A stretch of DNA of 31,155 nt, taken from contig DKOR01000032.1 in the NCBI GenBank assembly GCA_002470825.1, forward strand, positions 279-31,433. Direction: 5' to 3'. Source of the DNA: Thiotrichaceae bacterium UBA7357. GTDB lineage: Bacteria > Pseudomonadota > Gammaproteobacteria > Eutrophobiales > Eutrophobiaceae. Numbering within the stretch: the stretch's first letter is position 1; each line of letters starts with the position of its first letter. The notes under the pieces are model-generated. The model saw nothing but the letters and a program-made list of their open reading frames with translations, made no database searches and was not told the DNA's origin. Of this stretch, positions 6,342-13,515 are shown piece after piece. The position numbers and the translations under genes were made by a program.

Positions 6342-7500
6342 ATCTTAGCGCTGGAGTCCAAACACCTGTGTTCCATTGATCTAATATTGACCCTGAAGCA
6401 GACCTACTATCTACAGTACCGCTAGGTGATGGTGCTGAAACATTGTTGTTAGTAGTCACATTATTTACAATTGGTGCCTGCAAAGGCATTGCTTGCGCTG
6501 TTTCTGGGTCGAGTAATGCATCAGCAGCTTCTACTCCTATCGCACGACCACCGTAACTCCCTATCAGACCTCCAATAATAGCGCCAGTAAGCGTTCCTAA
6601 AATCGGGATAGGAATTGCAGTTCCTGCTGCTGCTCCTGCTATTGCTCCTGCTCCGAACCCACCCAAAGCGCCACCTGCTACTCCAGCAGTTTGAACGTTT
6701 TTTTCTCTGTCTGACAAACTTTCGCTTGTTCTAATTTGACCTATTTCATAACCTGCGAGTGCTACGCCGCCAACTGCAAATGCTTTACTCGCTCCACTCA
6801 ATAATTTGCTGGAGAGTGAAGACGTTCCTCCTCCAGGAGTAGGAGCAGGTGTTGCTTTTGCTGGTTCATTAAAAACTTGCATTTTGTTTTTTGCTTCGTC
6901 TATCGCAAATGTTGCATTACCAGATTTCACTTGAACTTTACCATTATCCAATTGTTTAACAATCTGTGCTGTTTTTACTTGTCCTTTTGAATTTTGATAT
7001 GTAACTGTTTTACCTGTTCTTGACGGAGGATTGGTAATAGCGGTAGTTGTAGTTTTATTTGATCGAGCATCTTTTACTGCTGTCGCGCCAGCACCAAATC
7101 CTAAAGCAGTTTGTGCTAAAGCTTTGGTGAAGGTATCCATGTTTACTTGATATCTGTCAAGACCTTCTAATAGTCCATCCATAAACGTATCAAATTTATT
7201 TTTATATTGATCAAAATTATCGAGAAACGATTTTAGAGCGCCAAGACTTGTAAGCAGTCCAGCAATACCGAGCAATGATTTAAGCATATTATTGTCTGTA
7301 GCTTTGCCAAGCATTTTACCGACGTTCGGCAATCCAAACCCTATCCCCCTTTTAGCACTGTTATTTTCTCTTTTAGATTCCAGCATCTCACCTCGTCGGT
7401 TAAACGTGTCTCTAAAAAAATCGTCAAATTTATCTTCAATGTGTTGCAAATGTTCATTGGTTTCGTTTTGACTTTCGGTAAGATCTGCTAATGATGTCAT
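6340..7500 (-). CDS. Tape-measure-like tail protein (gp29-like)
   Basis: The last gene of the leftward operon, 386 residues. The N-terminus is a coiled coil (ESQNETNEHLQHIEDKFDDF). Hydrophobic helices follow near residues 70-95 (MLKSLLGIAGLLTSLGALKS), then a Thr/Lys-rich middle, and a long Gly/Ala-zipper membrane-type segment around residues 275-320 (for example GGALGGFGAGAIAGAAAG). Such chains fit a tail tape-measure protein, which sits in the tube and sets its length. Position agrees: directly after gp26 and its frameshift ORF. At 386 aa it is shorter than T4 gp29 (590 aa). Its ATG overlaps the upstream TGA (ATGA). It could alternatively be another membrane-active hub protein. Confidence 0.7.
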   Translation of the reverse strand: MTSLADLTESQNETNEHLQHIEDKFDDFFRDTFNRRGEMLESKRENNSAKRGIGFGLPNVGKMLGKATDNNMLKSLLGIAGLLTSLGALKSFLDNFDQYKNKFDTFMDGLLEGLDRYQVNMDTFTKALAQTALGFGAGATAVKDARSNKTTTTAITNPPSRTGKTVTYQNSKGQVKTAQIVKQLDNGKVQVKSGNATFAIDEAKNKMQVFNEPAKATPAPTPGGGTSSLSSKLLSGASKAFAVGGVALAGYEIGQIRTSESLSDREKNVQTAGVAGGALGGFGAGAIAGAAAGTAIPIPILGTLTGAIIGGLIGSYGGRAIGVEAADALLDPETAQAMPLQAPIVNNVTTNNNVSAPSPSGTVDSRSASGSILDQWNTGVWTPALR

Positions 7501-7652
7501 TGCTGTTTTTGTTCCTCTTTAACCTTTTCTAAATACTGATGAAGTAAAGTAAGATAAGCCTCTCTCTCCCAAGGTATCATATTATCTAACTCGGTCAAAC
7601 TATACTTATGGTATTGCATTAAAGCAAAATTTGTTTTGTAATATGAAATCAT
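7497..7652 (-). CDS. gp51-like small ORF, probable frameshift extension of gp26
   Basis: A 51-residue ORF (MISYYKTNFALMQYHKYSLT, then ELDNMIPWEREAYLTLLHQY) between gp26 and the tape-measure gene. The motif MIPWEREAYLTLL is typical of the C-terminal 'T' part of tail assembly chaperones and of the small gp51-like ORFs I recall from cyanophages. Its own ATG at 7652 has no Shine-Dalgarno sequence. The frame is open back to the U8 run at the gp26 stop, in the -1 phase, so it is most likely translated as a gp26 fusion of about 287 aa. Its stop overlaps the next ATG. T4 gp51 is much larger (249 aa), so the gp51 name is loose. Confidence 0.7.
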   Translation of the reverse strand: MISYYKTNFALMQYHKYSLTELDNMIPWEREAYLTLLHQYLEKVKEEQKQQ

Positions 7653-7672
7653 GTTAGTATGAGAGAGGCATA

Positions 7673-8359
7673 TTAAAAAAAACTTCTAATTCCTTGTAAT
7701 TTATGTTCCTGTTCTTCGTTACATTGTCCACATTTAAAATTAACTTCTTTAGTAACAACTGGCATTTCAGATATAAAATCGTCAATTGATTTTAATTGAT
7801 CCGATGTTAACGAATCTAAAAATGCTCGTATTTCTTCTGACGTTTCTTCTGCAAGAGGAAACCTTTCTTCTTTAGTACAGACTGCAGAAATAGAGTTAAA
7901 CAAAAATTCTTCAACTATGTTTTCGTTATCGAAATCAAAATCGCTATAAGAAGGGTATTTCATTTCTAGAGAAACGTCTTTTGATATCTTAACTTTTGGA
8001 TTTTTTTCTACCTCTTTACAATACGCCTCTTTGACATTTACTGTGATATCGTTATCGGTTTCGCAATGAGGGCAAGTTAATAAAATATCTGAACTTTCTC
8101 CAACGGAGACTGCCCTAATTTGCATAAACATATATTCCATATCAAAAGTAGTAAGAAATCTTGGGTCGAGTTTTGGTGTACAACATGAAACAACTGCTTC
8201 GACCATAGCATTAACGATAGATTCTAAATTTCCGCTTTCATTAGCGAGCATTAATACTTTTTCTTCTTTAACTAAGTAAGGTCTGTATCTAATTTTTTTT
8301 CCAGTTGATGGTATAACCATGCTATACTTTGGTGTATCATTCAATCGCGGTAACGCCAT
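7673..8359 (-). CDS. 26: Baseplate hub assembly protein gp26
   Basis: T4 gp26 is needed to build the central baseplate hub. This 228-residue protein (T4 gp26: 208) has the family layout: an N-terminal MALPRLNDTPKYSMVIPSTG strand region, helices with LVKEEKVLMLANESG, and two CxxC pairs, C96PHC99 and C210GQC213, expected to form a zinc ribbon. The sequence between them is acidic. The start is supported by AAGGA nine bases upstream, 12 bases after the gp54 stop. Its location immediately before the frameshift ORF and tape-measure gene matches tail assembly chaperone genes of other phages. The gp26 family identity is confident; the chaperone role is inference. Confidence 0.88.
   Translation of the reverse strand: MALPRLNDTPKYSMVIPSTGKKIRYRPYLVKEEKVLMLANESGNLESIVNAMVEAVVSCCTPKLDPRFLTTFDMEYMFMQIRAVSVGESSDILLTCPHCETDNDITVNVKEAYCKEVEKNPKVKISKDVSLEMKYPSYSDFDFDNENIVEEFLFNSISAVCTKEERFPLAEETSEEIRAFLDSLTSDQLKSIDDFISEMPVVTKEVNFKCGQCNEEQEHKLQGIRSFF
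7675..7682 (-). promoter_or_regulatory. Candidate -1 frameshift slippery site (U8)
   Basis: On the - strand, the end of gp26 reads AGT TTT TTT TAA. The U UUU UUU heptamer lets both P- and A-site Phe tRNAs re-pair after a -1 slip, giving TTA ATA TGC and running into the 51-aa ORF with no intervening stop. AAGGA (7695-7691) lies 8 bases before the run, the position of the internal Shine-Dalgarno stimulator known from dnaX. No downstream pseudoknot is obvious. Polymerase slippage on the U8 run is an alternative mechanism. Confidence 0.6.
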
Positions 8360-8371
8360 ATTTTAATATCC

Positions 8372-9202
8372 TTATGTTATATTAATCCCTAATGCTTTTC
8401 CTACTCTGGTTTTAATTTTATCTTCGACTCCATCTCTTAGTTGATGTAATCCACCAGTTATTTCTCGTTCTATCTTAGAAAGCAAATTGTTGTCTTGTAA
8501 TCCTACGCCAGACCAATTTTTATATTTGAAAGTTACAGTTATTTCTGACAGTCCATTTACCTGATCGTCTGCGAGCGTTTCGTAATTAATAATTTCTGGA
8601 TACGCTTCATGTAGAGTACACACGTAACTGTTGCTTCCTGCTAGATTTAAATCTATTTCTATTCCATCAAAACCTATAGACGTGTCTATAAGATTTGTCC
8701 CAAAATTTAGAGGACCTAGATTAGTTAATCTTTTTTTAATAAATCCTGGCAAAGGTAAATTAAATTGTTTTTCAAAAAGCGGAACGTTTAATTCTTTTTT
8801 TAATTGACGTATTTCTATAGGTTTAACGTAGTCATCATAATAACCAACATAATGCTCAGTAGGATCCGGGGATTGCCAATTAGGTATCACTTTGTCCATC
8901 CACGTTTCAAAATATTTTCTTACTCCGCTATCGTTCATTACTCGAAAAGTCATAGTAATCGGCTGGAATATCATTCCATGTGCGACTTCAGTTGTACTCA
9001 TGCCAATTTCTCTGGGAATTGTAGCGATATTGAAACTAGGTAGTTGCACATTTTTGCACAATAAATTTAAATCTCTAGGATCTTGTCCCGATTGTTCCCA
9101 TCTTGGAAGTACAACTGAAAACAAATTAGATCTAGCAAATCCATTATGTTTAGTAATCTGCGATGAAAGTTGATCTATACTTGCTGGTTTACTAGCTGTC
9201 AT
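8372..9202 (-). CDS. 54: Baseplate tail-tube initiator gp54
   Basis: gp54 sits on top of the hub over gp48 and nucleates tail-tube polymerisation. This 276-residue protein has the tube-protein fold signature: SNLFSVVLPRW, DLNLLCKNVQLPSFNIAT, then MIFQPITMTFRVMNDSGVRK and the FETWMDKVIPNW segment, closing with VCTLHEAYPEIINYETLADD and the strand LSEITVTFKYKNW. These resemble the tail tube protein gp19, as expected for gp54 (T4: 320 aa). AAGGAG eight bases before the ATG is the best ribosome site in this operon. It overlaps the upstream gene by 11 bases. Its usual partner gp48 lies on the opposite strand after the strand switch. Confidence 0.85.
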   Translation of the reverse strand: MTASKPASIDQLSSQITKHNGFARSNLFSVVLPRWEQSGQDPRDLNLLCKNVQLPSFNIATIPREIGMSTTEVAHGMIFQPITMTFRVMNDSGVRKYFETWMDKVIPNWQSPDPTEHYVGYYDDYVKPIEIRQLKKELNVPLFEKQFNLPLPGFIKKRLTNLGPLNFGTNLIDTSIGFDGIEIDLNLAGSNSYVCTLHEAYPEIINYETLADDQVNGLSEITVTFKYKNWSGVGLQDNNLLSKIEREITGGLHQLRDGVEDKIKTRVGKALGINIT

Positions 9203-9782
9203 TTATTATGCTCCTTGAATCTGCCCAAATTTTTGATTGGGATCCTCGCGACCATTGCGCGGTTGGTAGAAAAGTTGCAATTTCCCATTCTGGAGCGGGA
9301 ACTTCTGCTAAGTTACCTTCAATATGAGCAGAAAGATAATGCTTGTAACAAGGTTTAAAATATTTCATCTTTGCTGCTTTTTTTAAATAATCGTATGAAA
9401 CTGCAAATCTAGTGTTGTCGTTAAATTTTTTATCTGATGTAATGTCCATCAATCCGTCTAAAAATTTTGCTCGTAGAGTCATCGGTAAGTAATGAAGGTT
9501 CAAACCATGAAACCCGCCAGGAGCTTTTTGTACTGCAATGACTAAAGGAAAATTGTCCCAGTATGGAAGTGTTTCTCTTGTTTTAGGGTCATAAAAAAAC
9601 ATGTACATTCCGCCCACAGCAGAACGTTGCTTCTTTTTTAATTCGGGTTCGTTAAGTAATGCTCGGCGATTAGGTCGCGTTCCAGAAAGTTTATTGCGAA
9701 ACCATGTCTGCGACTGTTTTGTACGCGGAGTTATTCCTGAACGGAACGCTTCTTGCTCTACTGTTTGAAAGAGATTACTCAT
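9192..9782 (-). CDS. Conserved T4-like phage protein of unknown function (196 aa)
   Basis: A 196-residue protein typical of marine T4-like phages. Landmarks are VEQEAFRSGITPRTKQSQTW at the N-terminus, GGMYMFFYDPKTRETLPYWD, then FPLVIAVQKAPGGFHGLNLH and a C-terminal APEWEIATFLPTAQW. It is basic and aromatic, with no membrane segment. Conservation within a virion operon next to gp4 and gp54 suggests a structural or DNA-end role; T4 gp2 (DNA end protector) is a neighbour of gp4 in T4, but I cannot show homology. The late promoter box sits directly before the ATG and there is no Shine-Dalgarno sequence, so the mRNA may be leaderless. Confidence 0.8.
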   Translation of the reverse strand: MSNLFQTVEQEAFRSGITPRTKQSQTWFRNKLSGTRPNRRALLNEPELKKKQRSAVGGMYMFFYDPKTRETLPYWDNFPLVIAVQKAPGGFHGLNLHYLPMTLRAKFLDGLMDITSDKKFNDNTRFAVSYDYLKKAAKMKYFKPCYKHYLSAHIEGNLAEVPAPEWEIATFLPTAQWSRGSQSKIWADSRSIINDS

Positions 9783-9787
9783 GAATC

Positions 9788-9795
9788 TATTTATA
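9788..9795 (-). promoter_or_regulatory. T4-type late promoter on the - strand
   Basis: TATTTATA on the + strand is an exact TATAAATA read leftward. It ends six bases before the ATG at 9782, so with standard late-promoter geometry (box at -13 to -6) transcription would begin on the A of the start codon. It would drive the 196-aa gene, gp54, gp26, the frameshift ORF and the tape measure. Confidence 0.75.
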
Positions 9796-9800
9796 ACGAA

Positions 9801-9986
9801 TTACGGAGATTGTTTCGTCTCAAGATTTTCTTTGCATTTAGATATTTTTTCGGCGTAAGGAATTTCTAATTCCGAACGAAATATTTTACCCGAATAACTT
9901 CTGTAGGTGTAATAAGTTTTCTCGATCGCAGGAGGTTGGGGATTTTCTGGCATGATCTTAACGGTGTTGTTTGCATTATATAGCAT
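9801..9986 (-). CDS. Small tyrosine-rich protein (61 aa) next to radical SAM enzyme
   Basis: A 61-residue ORF 14 bases after the radical SAM stop, in the same direction. The likely start is ATG 9986; ATG 9953 (MPENPQPPAIEK) is also possible, and neither has a strong ribosome site. The middle is unusual: EKTYYTYRSYSGKIFRSELE, with five aromatic residues close together, followed by a charged tail with one cysteine. It has no membrane segment or signal peptide. I recognise no family. Its place beside a SPASM-type radical SAM enzyme raises the idea of a modified small protein, which is speculative; it may equally be an ordinary small virion or accessory protein. Confidence 0.55.
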   Translation of the reverse strand: MLYNANNTVKIMPENPQPPAIEKTYYTYRSYSGKIFRSELEIPYAEKISKCKENLETKQSP

Positions 9987-10000
9987 TTACAAATTTTCTA

Positions 10001-11041
10001 TTAATCAGTTGAATCGATTAAAATAGGTTTCCATAATTTAGCGACTTTTTTACCTTTTTCTTGACTCGAAAGACCAGCTGCATCACAATGTTTACAAACT
10101 TCATTAGAATTTTTTCTATTAAAAATTAAAGATTTTCTTAGTTTATTTAATGATACTGAACTCTTCCAAAGTTCTGAAAAATCTGTATCGTTCACATTTC
10201 CAAAAGATCCCAAATTTCTTTCCCAATTATGACAACAAGCTCTGATACTTCCATCATAATCTATGAACGATTTACTAAGAGGATACCAACATGGGATAGG
10301 ATTTATTTGTTTTACAGCAGGTCGTTTTCCTGTATATGGATCCATTAATCCGGCGCGATCAAGATATGTTGGTGTTTTAAAATACCTTCGATAAAATTCT
10401 ATGTCTATAACTCCAACTAAAGGTTTTATTTCTTTTACATACTTCGCTAATCTTTCGTCGTCGTCATAACAATCAATCAGAATAGATGTCAGACCAGTAT
10501 TTTTTAAACGCTCTGCATCAAATAATCCATATCCTGGAATAGAACCTTTAACAAATCTGTCGCCGTTTGTTATTAGGTTAGACTCGCACTTAGGTAAATT
10601 CTCAGAAACATACTCAATCATTTCTAATATTTTTGGGTGTAAAAGAGGTTCTCCGTAACTACCAAATATAATAGTTCCGACATAATTGTTCTTTTTTAAA
10701 TTATCAACAGTATTCTTAACAGTTTCTATGTCCATAAAAACATTATTATTAGGAAACAGTTCTTCGTTATGATGAGGGCACATCCAACATTTTCTATTAC
10801 AAAGATCAGTAACATTAAATTCTACTGTTGTTAGTCCCAACAAAGATTCAGAATTCGCTGATTGCTCTTCAGATATATCTTTTGATAACTGATAATGGGG
10901 TTGTTTTTCTGCTTCAAAAATCCAATGCGTTCTATTTAAATCAATTATCGGATGATCCAACTCTGCAATGTTTACAAACTGTTCTCTAGTTAAAGATATG
11001 TGTAATTGTTGTGTGATATAATCGTCGCCCGGATATTTCAT
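10001..11041 (-). CDS. Radical SAM enzyme with SPASM-type C-terminal domain
   Basis: A 346-residue enzyme. Residues 81-88 (CNRKCWMC) are the CxxxCxxC motif binding the SAM-cleaving 4Fe-4S cluster, in the usual TTVEFNVTDLCN context. IIFGSYGEPLLHP (124-136) is the GGE-type SAM motif and NLITNGD another core strand. The C-terminus has SPASM-like cysteines: C251, C269-C270 (IDYDGSIRACCHNW), and C316/C319 (VCKHC), for auxiliary clusters. Residues 1-70 form an unassigned N-terminal extension. SPASM enzymes often modify peptides or proteins, though some act on small molecules. It overlaps gp4 by 4 bases (ATGA) and lies inside the leftward late operon, an unusual place for a metabolic enzyme. Family certain; substrate unknown. 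Confidence 0.92.
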   Translation of the reverse strand: MKYPGDDYITQQLHISLTREQFVNIAELDHPIIDLNRTHWIFEAEKQPHYQLSKDISEEQSANSESLLGLTTVEFNVTDLCNRKCWMCPHHNEELFPNNNVFMDIETVKNTVDNLKKNNYVGTIIFGSYGEPLLHPKILEMIEYVSENLPKCESNLITNGDRFVKGSIPGYGLFDAERLKNTGLTSILIDCYDDDERLAKYVKEIKPLVGVIDIEFYRRYFKTPTYLDRAGLMDPYTGKRPAVKQINPIPCWYPLSKSFIDYDGSIRACCHNWERNLGSFGNVNDTDFSELWKSSVSLNKLRKSLIFNRKNSNEVCKHCDAAGLSSQEKGKKVAKLWKPILIDSTD

Positions 11042-11511
11042 TTTTTTCTTTTATAAGGTTTCAATGGTTTTGTAGATTTAGGTTTAATGCCTAGTTTATC
11101 GAGTTCTATCTCAGTCCAGATCTCAAACTTCCAATTTCTATCTTCACTATATCTCTCAGCCGCGCTCCATTTATTTCTATTTTTTACATAAGTCAATCCT
11201 TCCGAAATATAACGTTTTGTTCTTCTTGAACCTTGCGGCGGAGCGGTTTCTTTTTTCGGTTTGACTTCTATTAATGAAGTTTTTTTATTAGACCAGGTTA
11301 CTTTAAAATCTGGAAAATATCTATGCACTTTTCGATCCACTTCATAAAGATACGGAATAACAATTTCTTCACTAGACCACGAACTTACGGAAGTTGACGC
11401 GTCAAAAAACATCATACAGTATTTCTCCCAAAGACTGCGATAGAAAACCTGTGTATGATCGCCTTTGTATTTGGAGAGGTTTTTAACTCTATATTTTCCT
11501 GAATATGCCAT
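11038..11511 (-). CDS. 4: Head completion protein gp4 (nuclease fold)
   Basis: T4 gp4 completes DNA-filled heads before tail joining and has a TnsA/PD-(D/E)xK nuclease-like fold. This 157-residue protein (T4: 150) begins MAYSGKYRVKNLSKYKGDHT and has the family block VFYRSLWEKYCM. The motif SSWSSEEIVIPY is followed by the nuclease core VHRYFPDFKV (D68) and SLIEVKPKKE (E82, K84). The C-terminus is very basic (STKPLKPYKRKK), fitting DNA contact. The ATG at 11511 is chosen because family members start MxYSGKY; upstream codons to 11535 run into the promoter region. It is the first gene of the leftward operon, divergent from gp48. Confidence 0.92.
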   Translation of the reverse strand: MAYSGKYRVKNLSKYKGDHTQVFYRSLWEKYCMMFFDASTSVSSWSSEEIVIPYLYEVDRKVHRYFPDFKVTWSNKKTSLIEVKPKKETAPPQGSRRTKRYISEGLTYVKNRNKWSAAERYSEDRNWKFEIWTEIELDKLGIKPKSTKPLKPYKRKK

Positions 11512-11517
11512 GATCAC

Positions 11518-11525
11518 TATAAATA
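11518..11525 (+). promoter_or_regulatory. T4-type late promoter for gp48 operon
   Basis: An exact TATAAATA on the + strand, 32 bases before the gp48 ATG, giving a predicted leader of about 27 bases. It sits in the divergent gap between gp4 and gp48 and should drive gp48, gp53, gp27 and the spike genes. Confidence 0.8.
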
Positions 11526-11539
11526 AATGCAACATAAGT

Positions 11540-11547
11540 TATTTATT
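11540..11547 (-). promoter_or_regulatory. Possible late promoter for gp4 operon
   Basis: On the - strand this reads AATAAATA, one base off TATAAATA. It would start transcription near 11534, 23 bases before the gp4 ATG. It lies back to back with the perfect rightward late box at 11518-11525, giving a divergent late promoter pair. The mismatch keeps confidence modest. Confidence 0.4.
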
Positions 11548-11557
11548 GGAAATATAT

Positions 11558-12751
11558 ATGGCGTTTGCTGATCCAGGTTCGGAAGAAAGAGTAGTTTCTA
11601 ATCCAACTACTACGACAGAAGCAAAAACTCTCGAAGAATACAAAGAAGAAACGGATCTTCGAGATTTACAGTCTAGTAACAGAACTCCTAGAGATTATCA
11701 ACAACTCTATTATCCGTTGGATATGCGAGGTAACTCGTATTTCCCCGGAAGTATAAAATTTCGTGCAAGACAATTAGAAAATGAAAATAATGTTAGCGGT
11801 TTGCTTTACGAAATTATTGATGGCATTTCTAAAAAAATTACAAATTTTGCTTTAGAAGAGCAAACCCAGAATGGGTTGGGAGTTTCTGCTGGCAATAACG
11901 AAGCAAAAGAAACTGGCGCAGAAGCAGAAAAATCAGAAAGAGAAATATCAACTGAAGTAAAAAATGAAGGGTTTTTGGAAGGAACTTTAAACTCTGTTGG
12001 CGACGCTTTTTCCGATTTCTCAGATTGGGTGTCTGGTCCTATTAGCACAAATTCGTTTCGAGATACTTTGTTAGATGACGGAAAAGACATGGGTTTTGTT
12101 AAACTTCCTCTTCGTCAATCACTACAATTTACTGATAGGTTAGATTATCAAAATGCAGATCTAGGATTAATCAATGGCGGGATCGAAGCAGGTATTAGCG
12201 GTGGGGGCAGCGCAGTAGGTAATTCTGTTAAAGCAATTTTGCAATCTGCAGGCGGGTTTTTAACTGGTGGTCCTTCGCCTGAAGTTTCTGCAATTCTTCT
12301 TAAAGGATTACAAACAACTGGGTTGCCGTCAACTGGTCTTTCTTCGGCAACAAGAATTTCTAATAACCCCAATTCTCGAACTTTGTTCTCAAATTCGGTG
12401 ATAAGGACTTTCGCATTTAGTTTTTCTTTAGTTGCTAGAAGCTCTAGAGAAGCAGAAGAAATTAAAAAGATTATTAAATTTTTCCGAGTTGCTGCTTATC
12501 CAGATTTAATAGATTTAGGAAACGTTCCTGTTGGTTATATTTTCCCAGATTTATTTGATATTTTTATTGAATATCGCGGGAAACCTATTGCAACTAAAAT
12601 TTTGCCTAGTTATTTGACATCCATAGATATTACATACAACACGCCAACAACAGGAATGCACGCCGACGGTAATTTCTCTGAGATCGGTCTTAATCTTACA
12701 TTCAGTGAAGCATTCGCGTTGAATCGAGCGAGAATCGCACAAGGTTACTAA
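11558..12751 (+). CDS. 48: Baseplate tail-tube cap gp48
   Basis: gp48 caps the hub and, with gp54, forms the platform for the tail tube. This 397-residue protein (T4: 364) starts at ATG 11558 (MAFADPGSEERVVSNPTTTT). Family marks are QQLYYPLDMRGNSYFPGSIK near the N-terminus, and a conserved C-terminal half: FAFSFSLVARSSREAEEIKK, IIKFFRVAAYPD, VGYIFPDLFDIFIEYRGKPI, then SYLTSIDITYNT and FSEIGLNLTFSEAFAL. The middle, about residues 95-270, is a low-complexity Glu- and Gly-rich insertion. It heads the rightward late operon and is followed one base later by gp53. Confidence 0.88.
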   Translation: MAFADPGSEERVVSNPTTTTEAKTLEEYKEETDLRDLQSSNRTPRDYQQLYYPLDMRGNSYFPGSIKFRARQLENENNVSGLLYEIIDGISKKITNFALEEQTQNGLGVSAGNNEAKETGAEAEKSEREISTEVKNEGFLEGTLNSVGDAFSDFSDWVSGPISTNSFRDTLLDDGKDMGFVKLPLRQSLQFTDRLDYQNADLGLINGGIEAGISGGGSAVGNSVKAILQSAGGFLTGGPSPEVSAILLKGLQTTGLPSTGLSSATRISNNPNSRTLFSNSVIRTFAFSFSLVARSSREAEEIKKIIKFFRVAAYPDLIDLGNVPVGYIFPDLFDIFIEYRGKPIATKILPSYLTSIDITYNTPTTGMHADGNFSEIGLNLTFSEAFALNRARIAQGY

Positions 12752-12752
12752 T

Positions 12753-13514
12753 ATGTCAAAATATTTTAAAAATTTTAAAACGGACCGTTATCGTTTTGGC
12801 GACGAAAAATATGGAGTATTGTTTCAAAGACTTTCGACTTATATTGATGTTCTTGATCGGGTTCAAGATAATTTAAGCGTATATACTAATACTACTGTTC
12901 TATCAAACGAGAGACCGGACACTTTGTCGTATAGAATTTATGGAACGACTGATCACTACTGGACGTTTTATTTAATGAACGAAAAATTAAGAGAACAAGG
13001 TTGGCCTCTTACTGATAAAAGAATATACGAAAAATCTGAAGAAATTTATAACGGGTATTTTGGAAGATTAGAGTTTGCTGATCTTAGCGCATATAGCACA
13101 TTAATGCAACAAATTTCTTCTCTGTATCCAGTAGGCGAATCCGTTAATTTAGTTACCAGCGGCGCATCAAAAAGAGCAGCAACAGTTAAAAGTAAAAATT
13201 TACAAAACGCAGAAATATATTTTACTTCTTCTGCTATTTTAAGTTCAGATACTATAGTATCCGTTGAATATGCCGATACCACTAACAGTTATAATTTTAG
13301 TGCTTTTGATTTTGAATTCAATGGAACGCATCACTATGCTAAAACCGGATCTGTAGTAGAGTATGATTTGGTTGATGACCCGACTGACCCAGGAACTCCT
13401 GTCACTTTCCAAGAAAACTTCGTTGCAGTAAATGAAGATGTGAGAGAAATAAGAATAATCAAACCTGATGAAATCGAAAGAGTTGTCGGCGAATTTAAAA
13501 GACTTGTGAGTTAA
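12753..13514 (+). CDS. 53: Baseplate wedge subunit gp53
   Basis: gp53 joins wedges around the hub and belongs to the wedge core. This 253-residue protein (T4: 196) has an N-terminal part with RYRFGDEKYGVLFQRLSTYI and the characteristic ERPDTLSYRIYGTTDHYWTF followed by YLMNEKLREQGWPLTDKRIY, matching the T4 pattern of 'LANAIYGNPQLYWVLLMCND' and a downstream GW. The C-terminal part carries a beta-rich insert (about 125-225) and ends in a helix EIERVVGEFKRL. It follows gp48 with a one-base gap and precedes gp27 with a one-base gap, so all three are coupled. Confidence 0.85.
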   Translation: MSKYFKNFKTDRYRFGDEKYGVLFQRLSTYIDVLDRVQDNLSVYTNTTVLSNERPDTLSYRIYGTTDHYWTFYLMNEKLREQGWPLTDKRIYEKSEEIYNGYFGRLEFADLSAYSTLMQQISSLYPVGESVNLVTSGASKRAATVKSKNLQNAEIYFTSSAILSSDTIVSVEYADTTNSYNFSAFDFEFNGTHHYAKTGSVVEYDLVDDPTDPGTPVTFQENFVAVNEDVREIRIIKPDEIERVVGEFKRLVS

Positions 13515-13515
13515 A

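Noticed and set aside
9960..9990. TATAAT-like sequence on the - strand at the start of the 61-aa gene
   Set aside because: No matching -35 box at suitable spacing and not a late box; probably chance in AT-rich DNA.
11806..12372. Long reverse-strand ORFs inside gp48 (94 and 74 aa)
   Set aside because: Shadows of a well-recognised gp48 frame; no ribosome sites and biased low-complexity composition.
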